Shown: piece after piece, positions 33,098 through 33,296 of the stretch
How positions within the stretch are numbered: position 1 is the stretch's first letter
Layout: every line of letters starts with the position of its first letter
Origin: Hyphomicrobiales bacterium
Lineage (GTDB): Bacteria; Pseudomonadota; Alphaproteobacteria; Rhizobiales; Aestuariivirgaceae
Assembly: GCA_016792825.1 (NCBI GenBank)
Contig: JAEUMI010000086.1
Location: 1-33,296 of the forward strand
Length of the DNA: 33,296 nt
Direction: 5' to 3'
Notes under the pieces: model-generated
The model's input: only the letters and a program-made list of their open reading frames with translations
Told to the model about the DNA's origin: nothing
Database searches by the model: none
Made by a program: the position numbers and the translations under genes

Positions 33098-33296
33098 TTA
33101 AACGCCCTCGACGATCACGATGTCGGCCTCGCCTGCGCCGAGGCGCTTGGCCCTCGCGGCCTGGTATTCCGCCGAGTTGTAGCAATCGCGGGCGGCCTGC
33201 AGGGAGGGGAATTCGACCACCACATTGCGCGGACGACCGTTGCCTTCCATCTGTTCGGAGGCGCCGCCGCGGGCCAGAAAAACCGCGCCATACTTC
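33098..33296 (-). CDS. DUF1330 family protein, C-terminal part (runs off the window)
   Basis: Reading the minus strand from the window end in the frame set by the TAA at 33098-33100 gives 65 residues: KYGAVFLARGGASEQMEGNG, later VVVEFPSLQAARDCYNSAEY, ending ADIVIVEGV. This is the DUF1330 (dimeric alpha-beta barrel) pattern, in which FLARGG and the EFPS...Y.S.EYQ block are hallmarks. Function unknown. The 5' part, about 30 codons, lies beyond the window. GC content is back to core level here. Confidence 0.88.
   Translation of the reverse strand, partial: KYGAVFLARGGASEQMEGNGRPRNVVVEFPSLQAARDCYNSAEYQAARAKRLGAGEADIVIVEGV
33114..33127. repeat. Direct repeat copy B inside the 3' end of DUF1330
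   Basis: ATCACGATGTCGGC lies within the last codons of the intact DUF1330 gene and is identical to 32471-32484. The two copies enclose about 630 bp that consist almost entirely of the thermonuclease-family gene. Confidence 0.6.

Noticed and set aside
1..33296. CRISPR arrays, tRNA or rRNA genes, transposases, integrases
   Set aside because: I found no regularly spaced repeats, no cloverleaf-like segment and no recombinase motif in any frame; an undetected small RNA cannot be excluded by eye.

Overview
The window looks like the chromosome of a GC-rich alphaproteobacterium of the Rhizobiales/Hyphomicrobiales type. Three things point there: the ChvG-ChvI-HprK-EIIA-HPr cluster with a short HprK, a fructose-type Frc ABC transporter with a ROK regulator, and the long alphaproteobacterial form of histidyl-tRNA synthetase. 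The genus cannot be fixed from sequence alone. No tRNA, rRNA, CRISPR array, transposase or integrase was found.

Layout. (1) 0.05-4.3 kb, minus strand: an alpha-hydroxy-acid dehydrogenase (lldD family), an uncharacterised CC/CxxC protein, a fumarylacetoacetate-hydrolase-family enzyme and hisS, closely packed. (2) 4.4-9.9 kb, plus strand: glcD-glcE-glcF-aceB. This is a complete route from glycolate to glyoxylate and, with acetyl-CoA, to malate. (3) 9.9-13.7 kb, minus strand: chvI-chvG-hprK-EIIA(Man type)-HPr, a regulatory phosphorelay and an incomplete PTS with no sugar permease nearby. (4) 13.8-19.5 kb: a HugZ-like protein, then frcB-frcC-frcA facing away from a ROK regulator and a FucU/RbsD-type sugar mutarotase. 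The 306-bp divergent region between frcB and the regulator holds several AT-rich inverted repeats. (5) 19.5-25.3 kb, plus strand: a tsaB-rimI fusion, plsC, miaB, phoH, ybeY and a CorC-type CBS protein, a translation and RNA-maintenance run with overlapping start and stop codons. (6) 25.3-31.8 kb: adenosine/PfkB kinase, EI24 membrane protein, nth, a DUF2244 protein, an Ada-like methyltransferase, then dapB-gpmA-GNAT on the minus strand, and a DUF3750-type protein. (7) 31.8-33.1 kb: an accessory patch of visibly lower GC, entered through palindromic repeats. It carries a small hydrophobic protein of unknown function and a membrane-anchored thermonuclease-family protein. It ends at the 3' end of a DUF1330 gene that runs off the window.

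Most of the window is ordinary core chromosome. The points most worth a second look are the low-GC central block inside hisS, the nuclease segment flanked by a partial duplicate of the DUF1330 3' end, the DUF3750 reading frame running through a palindromic repeat, the tsaB-rimI fusion, the repeat-rich frc control region, and the convergent gene pairs that share or abut stop codons. I see no convincing new multi-gene system. The nuclease plus hydrophobic-protein pair is the only candidate, and it is speculative.
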